Assembly: GCA_028277405.1 (NCBI GenBank)
Contig: JANQGH010000093.1
Span: forward strand, 1 to 64,000
Direction: 5' to 3'
DNA: 64,000 nucleotides
Source of the DNA: Alphaproteobacteria bacterium
Lineage (GTDB): Bacteria > Pseudomonadota > Alphaproteobacteria > DSM-16000 > Inquilinaceae
Below, one piece after another: positions 10,584-18,981 of the stretch (within the stretch, counting starts at the first letter, position 1; each line of letters starts with the position of its first letter). The notes beneath the pieces were generated by a model. The model ran no database searches, was not told the DNA's origin, and saw only the letters and a list, made by a program, of their open reading frames with translations. A program made the translations under genes and the position numbers.

Positions 10584-11780
10584 CTATTCATCACGTGCGA
10601 ACGGGATAACTGAGCCGACGTCATCGTCAGACCGTGCCGGGCGTCTCAGCGTCGGAAGCCTCAATACGTCAGCTGACTGTGAGCTCATGTATCCTCGGGG
10701 CAGTCCGCACAGCGATTCCACATCTGACCCGTAGAGCCTGAAGTCACTGAGAAGGTCTTCTCGGCTTCGCACCTTTTCATCAACCAACAAGCGCACTGAT
10801 CGGTTCAAGAGGCGCGGATACTCTGGTTCGAGCACATCGTCCAGAGGCTCGGTTCGTCGCCAACCTCGTGCGCTGTAGTATTTCCAGAGTCTTCGCTGAT
10901 ACTCCTCGCTCAGCATATCGAGTTTTGCACAGCGCATGATCATCGCGCCGATAGACGACTTCCATCGCTCCTTGAGCGCGACAAAAGCATTTAGCGAGGG
11001 AGACCAAATCTCTGCGGAGAAGCTCTCGGCAGGCATTAGAAACGCCCCAGCAAAATCGAAGGCCTGGCGCTCTATCTCCTTGAATTCCACACTATTGGTC
11101 AGAGCATTGGCCTTGAGGCCCTGGTGCAGCACTAGGTGCCCGAGCTCGTGCGCAGCGTCCATGCGCGATCGCGCACAAGCGTCCTTGTCGCTCGCTATTA
11201 GCACATAGGGGCGATTGTCTGCCGCCGACCAGTTGGAAAGCCCGTCCATTTTGACGGTCCCGGTTTCCTCCTTGACTACGACAATTCCTGCATTCTCAAG
11301 GACCAAAAGAACATCGGTAATCGGGCCCGTTCCGAGCCCCCATAAGCTTCGGCACTCAATGGCCATCCGCTCGATGTCTTCGTCTCCGATCTGTCGGTGA
11401 TCCGCTACGTCCAGCTGCGGGACGCTAACGTCGGGAAGGTCCACCCATTCCTGGACGCCGAGTGCAACATCCTGCGCCCACCGAAGTCTGGCCCGTGTGC
11501 GTTTGCGTACGGACTGTGTGGTGCTAGCCATAGAACGGAAGAACATCGGCGCTGGGCCGTGAGCCGGCTGTGGCTTTAGGAAGTACGCGACCGGCACGTT
11601 GAGTGCCCGCGCAAGTGCATCCAGCGCATCTGGTTCAGGGGACTGTCCTCCGGCCTCCCAACGGGAGATGCTCGAACTCGTGCGGTTGATCAGCTCAGCG
11701 AGCGACACTTGTGTAAGGCCTCGGGAATCCCGAGCCTCCACCAGTCGCTCGGATGTGAACCCTGGTGTGCCACTGCGCAT
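10584..11780 (-). CDS. XRE-type HTH fused to ImmA/IrrE zinc metallopeptidase
   Basis: This 398-residue protein has an N-terminal Cro/C1 helix-turn-helix (RLVEARDSRGLTQVSLAELI, SSSISRWEAGGQSPEPDALD; about residues 10-65). A DUF955/ImmA-IrrE peptidase domain follows, with the zinc motif HELGH at 211-215. Such proteins cleave a partner repressor or act as regulator-antitoxins in phage, ICE and stress systems. It lies 29 bases downstream of an unknown gene on the same strand, likely co-transcribed. Codon usage is less GC-biased than in the neighbours, suggesting horizontal acquisition. Confidence 0.88.
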   Translation of the reverse strand: MRSGTPGFTSERLVEARDSRGLTQVSLAELINRTSSSISRWEAGGQSPEPDALDALARALNVPVAYFLKPQPAHGPAPMFFRSMASTTQSVRKRTRARLRWAQDVALGVQEWVDLPDVSVPQLDVADHRQIGDEDIERMAIECRSLWGLGTGPITDVLLVLENAGIVVVKEETGTVKMDGLSNWSAADNRPYVLIASDKDACARSRMDAAHELGHLVLHQGLKANALTNSVEFKEIERQAFDFAGAFLMPAESFSAEIWSPSLNAFVALKERWKSSIGAMIMRCAKLDMLSEEYQRRLWKYYSARGWRRTEPLDDVLEPEYPRLLNRSVRLLVDEKVRSREDLLSDFRLYGSDVESLCGLPRGYMSSQSADVLRLPTLRRPARSDDDVGSVIPFARDE

Positions 11781-11809
11781 GGTTCTTCTCCCTGCGCCCG
11801 TTGCTGGGA

Positions 11810-12475
11810 CTAATCCTTTGGAGCGCCGTTCGGCCTACTCTTCAGCCGCGGGACGGCGAGATCCTTCACTATGATAGGCGCTTCTGGTGGTGTGTGGGTT
11901 TTAGACGCGAGATCGTGGTAAAGGCCCAGCAGTTCGTGGATCGGTTTGAGGACCATCCACTTTGATAAGTCGCAATGCGGAACCCCCAGCCCGACGAACG
12001 CCGGTACGCTCGGGTCGCCACTGCGTCCGTGCGCCGTAACAACCATCATTCCGCACAACCGTCCCTTCGATGGCATCGGCACTACCCGCAGAAGGTCAAG
12101 TTGGACCGGGTCCAGCCATGCATTAAGCGCTGCCCACTCGCTCCGAAACCGTGTCGGACGGGGTGCCCCGCAATGTGATTGCACATTCCCCCGAATTAGG
12201 TGAATGCCGTCATGACTAACCAGGCTGTAGCGGCCGCCGGCAGGCTTCGTGTGCGGTGCGAAAACCGAGAGGCCCGCTTCATAGGCTGCTGCCCTGAATC
12301 CTTCCTCGCAACATGCATGGCGCGCCTGTCCGAGCATGTTGGCGCGCTCAGGTTCGGCATAGTGCTGACGCGTTATGCGCAGGGCCTTCGCAAAGGCAGC
12401 GTCCATTTGTTCCGCAAGGCTGCGGAAAAAGGTCTCAGGGTAGCTGGCCAAGATGCGGGCAATTGGATCGATCAT
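11810..12475 (-). CDS. Unknown protein paired with the ImmA/IrrE peptidase
   Basis: I do not recognise this 221-residue protein. It has an N-terminal helical stretch (IARILASYPETFFRSLAEQMDAAFAKALR), no signal peptide and no transmembrane segment. A beta-rich middle includes GRYSLVSHDGIHLIRGNVQSHCG, PTRFRSEWAALNAWLDPVQLDLLR and GLGVPHCDLSKWMVLKPIHELLGLYHDL. A GAGGA box lies five bases before its ATG. It is the first gene of a two-gene unit with the XRE-peptidase, so it is a candidate effector or substrate of that peptidase. Its composition is lower in GC than that of flanking genes. Confidence 0.75.
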   Translation of the reverse strand: MIDPIARILASYPETFFRSLAEQMDAAFAKALRITRQHYAEPERANMLGQARHACCEEGFRAAAYEAGLSVFAPHTKPAGGRYSLVSHDGIHLIRGNVQSHCGAPRPTRFRSEWAALNAWLDPVQLDLLRVVPMPSKGRLCGMMVVTAHGRSGDPSVPAFVGLGVPHCDLSKWMVLKPIHELLGLYHDLASKTHTPPEAPIIVKDLAVPRLKSRPNGAPKD

Positions 12476-12488
12476 CTGTCCTCACATC

Positions 12489-12538
12489 GCACTTGCGTTA
12501 TCTGGAAAATGACATAAAATTTTTGCGTTAACAAGTGC
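12489..12538. promoter_or_regulatory. Divergent promoter/operator region of the ImmA islet
   Basis: A sigma70-like pair TTGCGT (12493-12498) and TAAAAT (12515-12520), spaced 16, points toward the DUF2188 gene. GCACTTG (12489-12495) and CAAGTGC (12532-12538) are inverted repeats enclosing it. TTGCGTTA occurs directly repeated at 12493-12500 and 12523-12530. This symmetry between divergent genes is what an autoregulating XRE protein would bind, though binding itself is inferred. Confidence 0.5.
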
Positions 12539-12577
12539 CGACGACAGTCTTTTTCAATGTCAGTTAGGGAACCGAAA

Positions 12578-12826
12578 ATGAGCAAAGGTCGAGATCGCAT
12601 GGTCTATCGGCGCGAAGACGGCAAGTGGGCGAATAAGAGAAACGACGCCGATCGCGCCTCCAGCCTCCACGAGACCCAAAGCGATGCAGACCACTCTGCC
12701 AGGACGATGCTTCAAAATCAGGGTGGTGGCGAGCTTACTACGAAGGGCCTTAACGGGCGCATCAGGAGCAAGGACACCATTGCTCCGGGAAACGACCCAA
12801 ACCCCCCAAAGGACAGGGAGAACTGA
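12578..12826 (+). CDS. Small DUF2188-like protein
   Basis: This 82-residue protein starts at ATG 12578 rather than at 12557, because AGGGA at 12566-12570 is correctly spaced for the former. The core DRMVYRREDGKWANKRNDADRA...SDADHSARTMLQNQGGGELTTKGLNGRI resembles DUF2188: a dGkW strand, an A/R-rich helix, then a strand ending in a G-x-I hairpin. The basic, hydrophilic C-terminus is probably disordered. Function is unknown. It is divergent from the unknown/ImmA pair and shares their control region, so it may be part of the same islet. Confidence 0.7.
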   Translation: MSKGRDRMVYRREDGKWANKRNDADRASSLHETQSDADHSARTMLQNQGGGELTTKGLNGRIRSKDTIAPGNDPNPPKDREN

Positions 12827-13044
12827 GAGCTTAGCGGCGACCCAGCTAGTGTGATCGCCGTTTCGTCCGCTAGAAGCACATATCTTGAAGAAAGCGCGCC
12901 GGCGAAGTGCTATCCCGCGCTTTCTGCCGCGCCGTCCAGCCGACGGTGGAGTGTGTCGTACCCAAGCCGACTCACCTTTGGTGCGCCCCCGGACGAAGCC
13001 GGCAGAGCGGGAAGAAAGGCTTCAAGCAAAATCGGCTCCGGCCC

Positions 13045-14004
13045 TCACCCAATCTTCTCCGTCCCCACCCCCTCCTGCACCTTGTCCTGCGTCCGATGCT
13101 CAAAATCGCTCGCATCGTGCCGCTCGTGCAGTTGCTCCGACAGGTCGCCGGAGGTGCGGTTGACCATGCGGCCGCGTTTGACCGGCTCGCGAGCGTCGAT
13201 CTGTTCGGCCCAGCGCATGACATGGCGGTAGGACTTGGTGTCCAGGAACTCCGCGGCGTCATAGACCCGGCCGAGCGCGAGCGCGCCGTACCAGGGCCAG
13301 ATGGCCATGTCGGCGATGGTGTAGTCGGCACCGGCGATGTACTCGTGGTCGGTTAGGCGGCGGTCCATCACGTCGAGCTGGCGCTTGGTTTCCATCGTGT
13401 AGCGGTTGATCGGGTATTCCCACCGCTCCGGCGCGTAGCGGTAGAAATGGCCGAAGCCGCCGCCGAGATAGGGCGCGCTGCCCATCTGCCAGAACAGCCA
13501 GGACAGGCACTCCGCCCGCTCCGCCGGCTCGGTCGGCAGAAAGGCGCCGAACTTTTCCGCCAGATAGAGCAGGATGGCGCCGGACTCAAAGACGCGGATC
13601 GGCGTCTTGCCGCTGCGGTCCACCAGGGCCGGGATCTTTGAGTTCGGGTTGGCCTCGACAAAGCCGCTGGAGAACTGGTCGCCATCGCCGATCTTGATCA
13701 GCCAGGCGTCGTACTCCGCGCCCGTGATGCCCTTGGCCAACAGCTCCTCCAGCATCACGGTCACCTTCACGCCGTTGGGCGTGGCCAGCGAATAGAGCTG
13801 CAGCTTGTGCTTGCCGACCGGCAACTCCTGCTCATGGGTGTGGCCGGCGGTCGGGCGGTTGGTCTTGGAGAACTGGCCGCCATTTTCCTTGTCCCAGGCC
13901 CAGACCTTCGGCGGGGTGTAGGTGGCCCCGGAGCCAGTGTTGGGGGCGTCAGTGTTGGGGGCGTCGGTCTTGGGGGTGTCGGAGTCGGTGTTCGCGGCGC
14001 TCAT
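13045..14004 (-). CDS. Glutathione S-transferase, YghU type
   Basis: This protein of about 319 residues is of YghU/Ure2p-like GST class. A hydrophilic N-terminal extension with a small PNTDAPNT repeat is followed by YTPPKVWAWDKENGGQFSKTNRPTAG, the characteristic YghU lead-in. The thioredoxin-fold domain (LYSLATPNGVKVTVMLEE, NPNSKIPALVD, ESGAILLYLAEKFG) and a helical domain (YIAGADYTIADMAIWPWYG) follow. Members show glutathione-disulfide reductase and peroxidase activity. The start at MSAANTD (14004) is preferred over an ATG 18 bases upstream. No operon partner is evident. Confidence 0.9.
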   Translation of the reverse strand: MSAANTDSDTPKTDAPNTDAPNTGSGATYTPPKVWAWDKENGGQFSKTNRPTAGHTHEQELPVGKHKLQLYSLATPNGVKVTVMLEELLAKGITGAEYDAWLIKIGDGDQFSSGFVEANPNSKIPALVDRSGKTPIRVFESGAILLYLAEKFGAFLPTEPAERAECLSWLFWQMGSAPYLGGGFGHFYRYAPERWEYPINRYTMETKRQLDVMDRRLTDHEYIAGADYTIADMAIWPWYGALALGRVYDAAEFLDTKSYRHVMRWAEQIDAREPVKRGRMVNRTSGDLSEQLHERHDASDFEHRTQDKVQEGVGTEKIG

Positions 14005-14132
14005 GGCGGTTCGGCCTCGCAAAGGTGGGTGTTGCGCGCCGGGTGGACAGCGCGGCGGGGGTGCTGTTCAGGTAGGATGCGAGCACCCGATTGCCAATGG
14101 TTGGCGGGCGGGCGAGGGTGGTCGGGCAGGGC

Positions 14133-14645
14133 CTAAACCCGGGTCAGCACCACCGTTACCGTGCCGCCCGAAGGCCCAGGCCCTTGGTAGCGCACCGCAT
14201 CCGGCCCGTCCGGCGTATAGCTGAAGGCCCCCTCGGCCACCACCATGGTCAGCGTGCCGTTGCGCCAGACGCCTTGGCCGGGCAGCAAGGGGCCGCCGGG
14301 GCCGAGCCGATGATTGACCCGCGCGCCGGTCGCATCGACGTCGCGGATCTCGACCTGGATCGCCTGGCCGTCCGGCGCGATGCCGCGAAAGGTGCCGGCA
14401 TAGGCGAAGGGATCGACGACCGTCGCCAGGGTTGGGTTGGAACCGGCCGGCGCGCCTGGCCCCAGTTCCGGCGCGGGTGCCGCGCTCACGACCGGCGAAA
14501 GCGGCTGTACGGTGGGCGAGGGGGCGGGCGGCGTCGCCGGCGGGGGCGGCGGCTCGTCGGGGTTCGCGGGTTCGTCGACCGCGCCCGTCTGGCACGCGGC
14601 CAGCAGCACGGTGCCCAGGGTCAGGACTGCAAAACGCCTCATCAT
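14133..14645 (-). CDS. Small proline-rich lipoprotein
   Basis: This protein of about 170 residues has a lipoprotein signal peptide (MMRRFAVLTLGTVLLAAC) with lipobox LLAAC, so it should be anchored by its cysteine to the cell envelope. A Pro/Ala-rich linker (residues about 25-65) is followed by a compact beta domain (FAYAGTFRGIAPDGQAIQVEI... GVWRNGTLTMVVAEGAFSY). It resembles small envelope proteins of unknown function. The exact start is uncertain because no clear ribosome binding site precedes any of the ATGs. A second lipoprotein gene lies just upstream on the same strand. Confidence 0.7.
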   Translation of the reverse strand: MMRRFAVLTLGTVLLAACQTGAVDEPANPDEPPPPPATPPAPSPTVQPLSPVVSAAPAPELGPGAPAGSNPTLATVVDPFAYAGTFRGIAPDGQAIQVEIRDVDATGARVNHRLGPGGPLLPGQGVWRNGTLTMVVAEGAFSYTPDGPDAVRYQGPGPSGGTVTVVLTRV

Positions 14646-14721
14646 CACGCTGGCACCCATGTTTTTCGGATGTGGTGCCATGACTATAGCCGCCTACGCT
14701 GCGCCTGTGCAGGGCCCGTGT

Positions 14722-15057
14722 TTACTGGAAATAGCCGCCGATGATCTCGCCATCCTCGTTCAATTCGGCGAAGAACCGGCTGTAGTCGGGGCGATATTCC
14801 AACGTCGTCGGCGTCATCGGCATGACCAGCTGGATGTCGGGATAGGCGACCGCGAAATCGTCCGGCGTTGGCCCCGTGGCGATGAAGTCCTCGAACTCGG
14901 CCACGTCAAAGCCCGCCGGCGGCGGAATGACCTGGTCGCCGGACTGGGGATAGCCGATTTCGGGCATGACGGTGTCCCCGACGCCGCTTTGCTGGCACGC
15001 GGCGAGAAGCAGGGAGCCGGCCAGCAGGCCGGTCAGACCGATGGCTGAAACACGCAT
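14722..15057 (-). CDS. Small lipoprotein of unknown function
   Basis: This 111-residue protein starts at ATG 15057, preceded by a strong GAGGAG box; the longer upstream frame is not needed. The signal peptide MRVSAIGLTGLLAGSLLLAAC ends in lipobox LLAAC, indicating lipidation and envelope location. The mature part is acidic (DFIATGPTPDDFAVAYPDIQLV, SRFFAELNEDGEIIGGYF) with no known motif. It sits head to tail with the proline-rich lipoprotein and may be co-transcribed. Confidence 0.75.
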   Translation of the reverse strand: MRVSAIGLTGLLAGSLLLAACQQSGVGDTVMPEIGYPQSGDQVIPPPAGFDVAEFEDFIATGPTPDDFAVAYPDIQLVMPMTPTTLEYRPDYSRFFAELNEDGEIIGGYFQ

Positions 15058-15323
15058 GGAATAGAACTCCTCAATACTTATTGAAGAGATTTGGGAAGCG
15101 AACCCGGCGGAGATGCGGTCGGTTTCGGACATTCCTGTGGCAGCGGGCCTCTGCATTCGACTGCCCCCGCCACCGTTCGCTGCCTCCGAAAGCGAAAAGG
15201 CCGGACCCCAGCCTTTGGCGACACTTCATTTCGATTCACCGTAGCGGCGCGACCTTTCTGTTCGTTAGGAAACAAAATGCCAATTATGTCAATGAATTTA
15301 TAATGATAGCCGGTTTGATCACA

Positions 15324-15352
15324 TTGACAGACGGAATGTTCCGCTGAACAAT
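15324..15352 (+). promoter_or_regulatory. Candidate sigma70-type promoter of the first Opp-type operon
   Basis: TTGACA (15324-15329) and AACAAT (15347-15352) are spaced by 17 bases and lie 57 bases before the binding-protein start. The spacer contains GGAA-TG-TTCC, and GTTCA-C-TGAAC lies nearer the gene. Either may be an operator. The region is clearly AT-richer than its surroundings. Confidence 0.45.
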
Positions 15353-15408
15353 CCTGATGCAGAATAAAACTACCCAAACCGTTCACTGAACAGACTGGAG
15401 GCCCTTTC

Positions 15409-16986
15409 ATGTCACGTCCAATTCCGTTGGCTTTTGGCTCCGCTTGTGCGCTCGCGGCCCTCATGATCGCGGCGCCGGCCATGGCCCAGAGCAACGTCGT
15501 CACCATGAACACGGTGCAGATCTTCGGCACCATCGATCCGGCCAAGATCAACGACTACACCGAATACATGGCGGCGGTTAATCTCTATGACGGCCTGGTT
15601 ACCGTCGACGAGGGCGGCAACATCCAGCCGCAACTGGCCGAGAGCTGGGAGGTGTCGGACGATTCCTCCGTCTTCACCTTCCATCTGAACCCGAACGCGA
15701 CCTTTCAGGACGGGTCGCCGGTAACGGCGCAAGACGTGGTCTACACGGTCGACCGCCTGCTCTCGATCAACCAGGGTCCGGCCTATCTGTTCGCCGACGT
15801 GCTGGAGCCGGGCAGTGTCGCGGCGACGGATGACCACACGGTGGTCTTCACCTTGTCGCAGACCTTCTCGCCGTTCCTCGCCACGATGCCGGCGGTCTTC
15901 ATCGTCAACGCCGATCTGGTTGAAGAGAATGCCGGCGACGACGAGGGCCAGACCTATCTGGCGACCAACGTCGCCGGCGCCGGCCCCTACATGCTGGACA
16001 GTTGGGATCGTGGCAGCCGCATGACCCTGACCCGCGACGAGAATTATTACGGCGGCTGGCATGACGGCGCCATCGACGAGGTCCGCTGGATTGTCACCAA
16101 TGACGAGGCGACCGTGCGTTCGCTTGCCGCGTCGGGCGAGCTGACCATGACCAGCCAGTATCAGGCGACGGAAACCTACGACGCGATCGCCGCGATGGAC
16201 GGGTTCTATCTCGCCGAGGAGGACACGGCGGTCGCATTCTACTACAAGCTCAACACCCAGATCCCGCCGACGGACGACGTGCATATCCGCCGCGCCATCG
16301 CTTGCGCCACGGACTATGACCTGATCCGCGAGGTGATCCTGCCGGGTGGCGTACTGTCGACGCCGCTGCCGCCTCTGTTCGCCGAGTTCCACAATAACGA
16401 CATCCCGGCGCCGACTTTCGACCTGGAGTGCGCGCGCGAGGAAATCGCCCAGAGCCAGTATGCCGGCAGCGGGCCGATCCCGATCGTGCATTCCTACGTC
16501 GCCGGCACGGCGTTTGAGGAGGAAATCGCGCTCCTGTTCCAGGCGACGATGGAGGAGCTGGGCTTCGAGGTCACCTTGCAGCCGGAACCGTGGAACCGCA
16601 TTACGGAGCTGGCCGGTGAGATCGACACGACGCCGAACCTGACCCAGGTCTTCTTCGGGCCGACCTACCCGTCGCCTGATTCCATGTTCTACACCCAGTA
16701 TCACTCCAACGCCGCCGGCACCTGGGCGTCGATGGAATGGGTGCTGAACGATCAGGTCGACAGCCTGATCGACGCCGCGCGTGCAACTGCCGACGTGAGC
16801 GAGCAGGCCGAGATCTATCGCGAGCTGCAGGCCCTGCTGGTCGAGATCCAGCCGGACACGTTCCTGCTCACCCAACGTGTGCGGCACGCGATGAGCGACT
16901 GTCTGACCGGCTTCCAGGCCATCCCGATGCAAAGCTTCGATTACGACATGTATCGCTACACCTGGACCTGCGATCCGAACGGTTGA
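15409..16986 (+). CDS. Opp/Dpp-type ABC transporter substrate-binding protein
   Basis: This 525-residue periplasmic binding protein (SBP family 5) has an N-terminal signal peptide ending AMAQ. Family features are LAESWEVSDDSSVFTFHLNPNATFQDGSPVTAQDVVYTVDR in the early part and TWASMEWVLNDQVDSLIDAARATAD near the end. A GGAGG box precedes the ATG. It is the first gene of a complete A-B-C-D-F transporter operon that continues into a HyuA-like gene and two DUF917 genes, so its ligand may be the substrate of those enzymes rather than a peptide. Confidence 0.92.
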   Translation: MSRPIPLAFGSACALAALMIAAPAMAQSNVVTMNTVQIFGTIDPAKINDYTEYMAAVNLYDGLVTVDEGGNIQPQLAESWEVSDDSSVFTFHLNPNATFQDGSPVTAQDVVYTVDRLLSINQGPAYLFADVLEPGSVAATDDHTVVFTLSQTFSPFLATMPAVFIVNADLVEENAGDDEGQTYLATNVAGAGPYMLDSWDRGSRMTLTRDENYYGGWHDGAIDEVRWIVTNDEATVRSLAASGELTMTSQYQATETYDAIAAMDGFYLAEEDTAVAFYYKLNTQIPPTDDVHIRRAIACATDYDLIREVILPGGVLSTPLPPLFAEFHNNDIPAPTFDLECAREEIAQSQYAGSGPIPIVHSYVAGTAFEEEIALLFQATMEELGFEVTLQPEPWNRITELAGEIDTTPNLTQVFFGPTYPSPDSMFYTQYHSNAAGTWASMEWVLNDQVDSLIDAARATADVSEQAEIYRELQALLVEIQPDTFLLTQRVRHAMSDCLTGFQAIPMQSFDYDMYRYTWTCDPNG

Positions 16987-17001
16987 TCTGACGCGGAAGC
17001 A

Positions 17002-17027
17002 GCCCCGACCCGTTTGAGGGTCGGGGC
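17002..17027 (+). terminator. Strong hairpin after the binding-protein gene (attenuator/mRNA stabiliser)
   Basis: GCCCCGACCC (17002-17011) pairs perfectly with GGGTCGGGGC (17018-17027) across a six-base loop. No T-run follows, so it is more likely to protect the upstream message or partly attenuate than to end the operon. Confidence 0.6.
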
Positions 17028-17047
17028 GTCCTTCAGGCACTATCGCC

Positions 17048-18070
17048 GTGGAGTTTCTTTACTTTCTGGCCCGCCGGCTTTTGTGGTCGATCCTGGTGCT
17101 GGTCGGTCTGTCGATCATCATCTTCACGATCGCCCGCGTCGTGCCCGGCGACCCGGCGCGCATCGCGCTGGGCCCCCTGGCAACGCAGGAACAGGTGGCG
17201 GCGCTGCAGGCCGAAATGGGCCTCGACCAGCCCATTCACAGCCAATATCTGGGCTATGTCGGTGGCCTGTTGCAGGGCGATCTCGGCCAGTCGCTCTTGA
17301 CTCAGCGCTCGGTCAACGAGGACATCGGCGACACCTTTGCCGCCACCTTCGAACTGGTCGTCGCCACGGTGATCGTCTCGATGATTATCGGCGTGCCGGC
17401 GGGTGTCATGGCGGCGCGCAACAAGGATGGCTGGCTGGATAATTCCAGCCGTTTCATCGCGCTGCTGGGCGTGGTGACGCCGGCCTTCTTCCTGGCGATC
17501 CTGCTACAGATCCTGGCTGGATACGTCCTGCAGATCTTGCCGGTGACCAACAGGATGCCTGCCGGCATCGATTTTCAGGCCAACATCACCGGTCTCATGG
17601 TGATCGACACGATGCTGCACGGCCGCTTCGATCTGACGGTCGAGGCGCTGCGCCATCTCTTGCTGCCGACCATCGCGTTGTCGGCCGCCACGATCGGCCA
17701 GATCATGCGCATCACGCGCTCGTCCATGATCGACGTCTCGCGGCAGGACTATATCGAGGCCTCGCGCGCCTTCGGTATTCCGGCGCGGATCCGAACCTTC
17801 AAATACATGCTGCGCCCGTCCTTCGTGCCGCCGCTGACCATCCTGGGTCTTGAATTCGCCTCCCTGATCGGCAACGCCTTCGTCGTCGAGATGGTCTTCG
17901 GCTGGCCGGGCATGGCCAGTTATGGCGTGCGCACGATCCTGCAAAAGGACCTGAACGCCGTCATGGGCGTTGTCATGGTTTCCGGCCTGTTCTTCGTCTT
18001 CGTGAACCTGTTGATCGACGTGCTGGTCGGCTATGTCGACCCGCGCGTGCGCATTCGGGGAACGCGCTGA
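17048..18070 (+). CDS. Opp/Dpp-type ABC permease (DppB type)
   Basis: This 340-residue inner-membrane permease starts at GTG 17048 with MEFLYFLARRLLWSILVLVGLS. The first membrane segment and R-VPGDPAR loop are typical of DppB/OppB. The coupling (EAA) loop IEASRAFGIPARIRTFKYMLRPSFVPPLTILG contacts the ATPases. Six membrane segments are apparent. Its stop overlaps the next permease start (TGATG), so the pair is translationally coupled and forms the channel heterodimer. Confidence 0.93.
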   Translation: MEFLYFLARRLLWSILVLVGLSIIIFTIARVVPGDPARIALGPLATQEQVAALQAEMGLDQPIHSQYLGYVGGLLQGDLGQSLLTQRSVNEDIGDTFAATFELVVATVIVSMIIGVPAGVMAARNKDGWLDNSSRFIALLGVVTPAFFLAILLQILAGYVLQILPVTNRMPAGIDFQANITGLMVIDTMLHGRFDLTVEALRHLLLPTIALSAATIGQIMRITRSSMIDVSRQDYIEASRAFGIPARIRTFKYMLRPSFVPPLTILGLEFASLIGNAFVVEMVFGWPGMASYGVRTILQKDLNAVMGVVMVSGLFFVFVNLLIDVLVGYVDPRVRIRGTR

Positions 18071-18981
18071 TGGCCGTCCTCAACAACGGCTCGGCGCCGG
18101 CAAGCGTGGAGGAGGCGGTCCCGGCCGCCACCATCTCCAACGCCTACAAGAACTGGTACCGGTTCAGCCGAAACCCCACGGCTGTGATCGGCGCCGTCAT
18201 CGTCCTGATCGTGATCTCTTGCGCCCTGTTCGCGCCCTGGATCGCACCCTATCCGGAGCAGGTCGACAACTTCGTCGATTTCCGTGCCCGGCACCTGCCG
18301 CCCTCTTGGGAACACTGGTTCGGCACCGACAATGTCGGGCGCGACGTGCTGACACGGGTGATCTACGGCTACCGTATCTCGCTCCTTCTGGTCGTGGTGG
18401 TGCTGGGCCTGTCGATCCCGTTCGGCGTCATGCTGGGCCTGATGGCCGGCTATTTCGGCGGCTGGGTCGAGATCGTGATCATGCGGCTCACCGATATCGC
18501 GCTTGCCATCCCGCCGCTGGTCATGGCGCTGGCCATCACCGCCGTTCTGTCGCCGAACCTGATGAACGCCATGATCGCCATCTCGGTGCTGTGGTGGACC
18601 TGGCATACGCGCCTGATCTACTCGATCACCCGCACGCTGAAGACCCAGGAGTTTGTCGAGGCGGCTGAGATCCTGGGCGCCAGCAAGTTTCACATCCTGT
18701 TCAGGGAGCTGTTGCCCAACTGCGTCTCGGCGATTTCGGTCAAGGCGACGCTGGATGCCGGCTTTGTCATCCTGATCGGCGCCTCGCTCAGCTTCCTCGG
18801 CCTCGGCGTACAGCCGCCGACGCCGGATCTCGGCACCATGGTCGCCACGGGGGCAGACTATCTGCCGGATCGGTGGTGGCAGTCCGTCATGCCGGGCATG
18901 GCCATTCTGGTTGCGATCCTGGGCTTCAACCTGCTCGGCGACGGGCTGCGCGATATGTTCGATGTGGAGGATGTGCGATGA
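18070..18981 (+). CDS. Opp/Dpp-type ABC permease (DppC type)
   Basis: This 303-residue permease has the DppC N-terminal segment with an OppC_N-like motif, then EHWFGTDNVGRDVLTRVIYG. The EAA loop is VEAAEILGASKFHILFRELLPNCVSAISVKATLD, and GASLSFLGLGVQPPTPDLGTM is a hallmark of the family. It partners the preceding DppB-type permease. The downstream ATPase gene starts within its last codons (18978). Confidence 0.93.
   Translation: MAVLNNGSAPASVEEAVPAATISNAYKNWYRFSRNPTAVIGAVIVLIVISCALFAPWIAPYPEQVDNFVDFRARHLPPSWEHWFGTDNVGRDVLTRVIYGYRISLLLVVVVLGLSIPFGVMLGLMAGYFGGWVEIVIMRLTDIALAIPPLVMALAITAVLSPNLMNAMIAISVLWWTWHTRLIYSITRTLKTQEFVEAAEILGASKFHILFRELLPNCVSAISVKATLDAGFVILIGASLSFLGLGVQPPTPDLGTMVATGADYLPDRWWQSVMPGMAILVAILGFNLLGDGLRDMFDVEDVR

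Noticed and set aside
11810-12475. Interpreting the unknown islet protein as a known toxin or nuclease
   Set aside because: No catalytic motif of common toxin or nuclease families is visible, so no function is assigned.
10430-12830. Possibility that the ImmA islet is a prophage or integrative element
   Set aside because: No integrase, structural, replication or transfer gene and no attachment-site repeats were seen; only three small genes are present.
15412-17040. Very long minus-strand open frame (over 500 codons) opposite the binding-protein gene; similar antisense frames occur opposite most genes
   Set aside because: High GC at third codon positions removes stop codons from antisense frames. 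These frames show no family motif and are rich in Arg/Gly/Asp-type filler, while the sense strand carries a clear signal peptide and domain.
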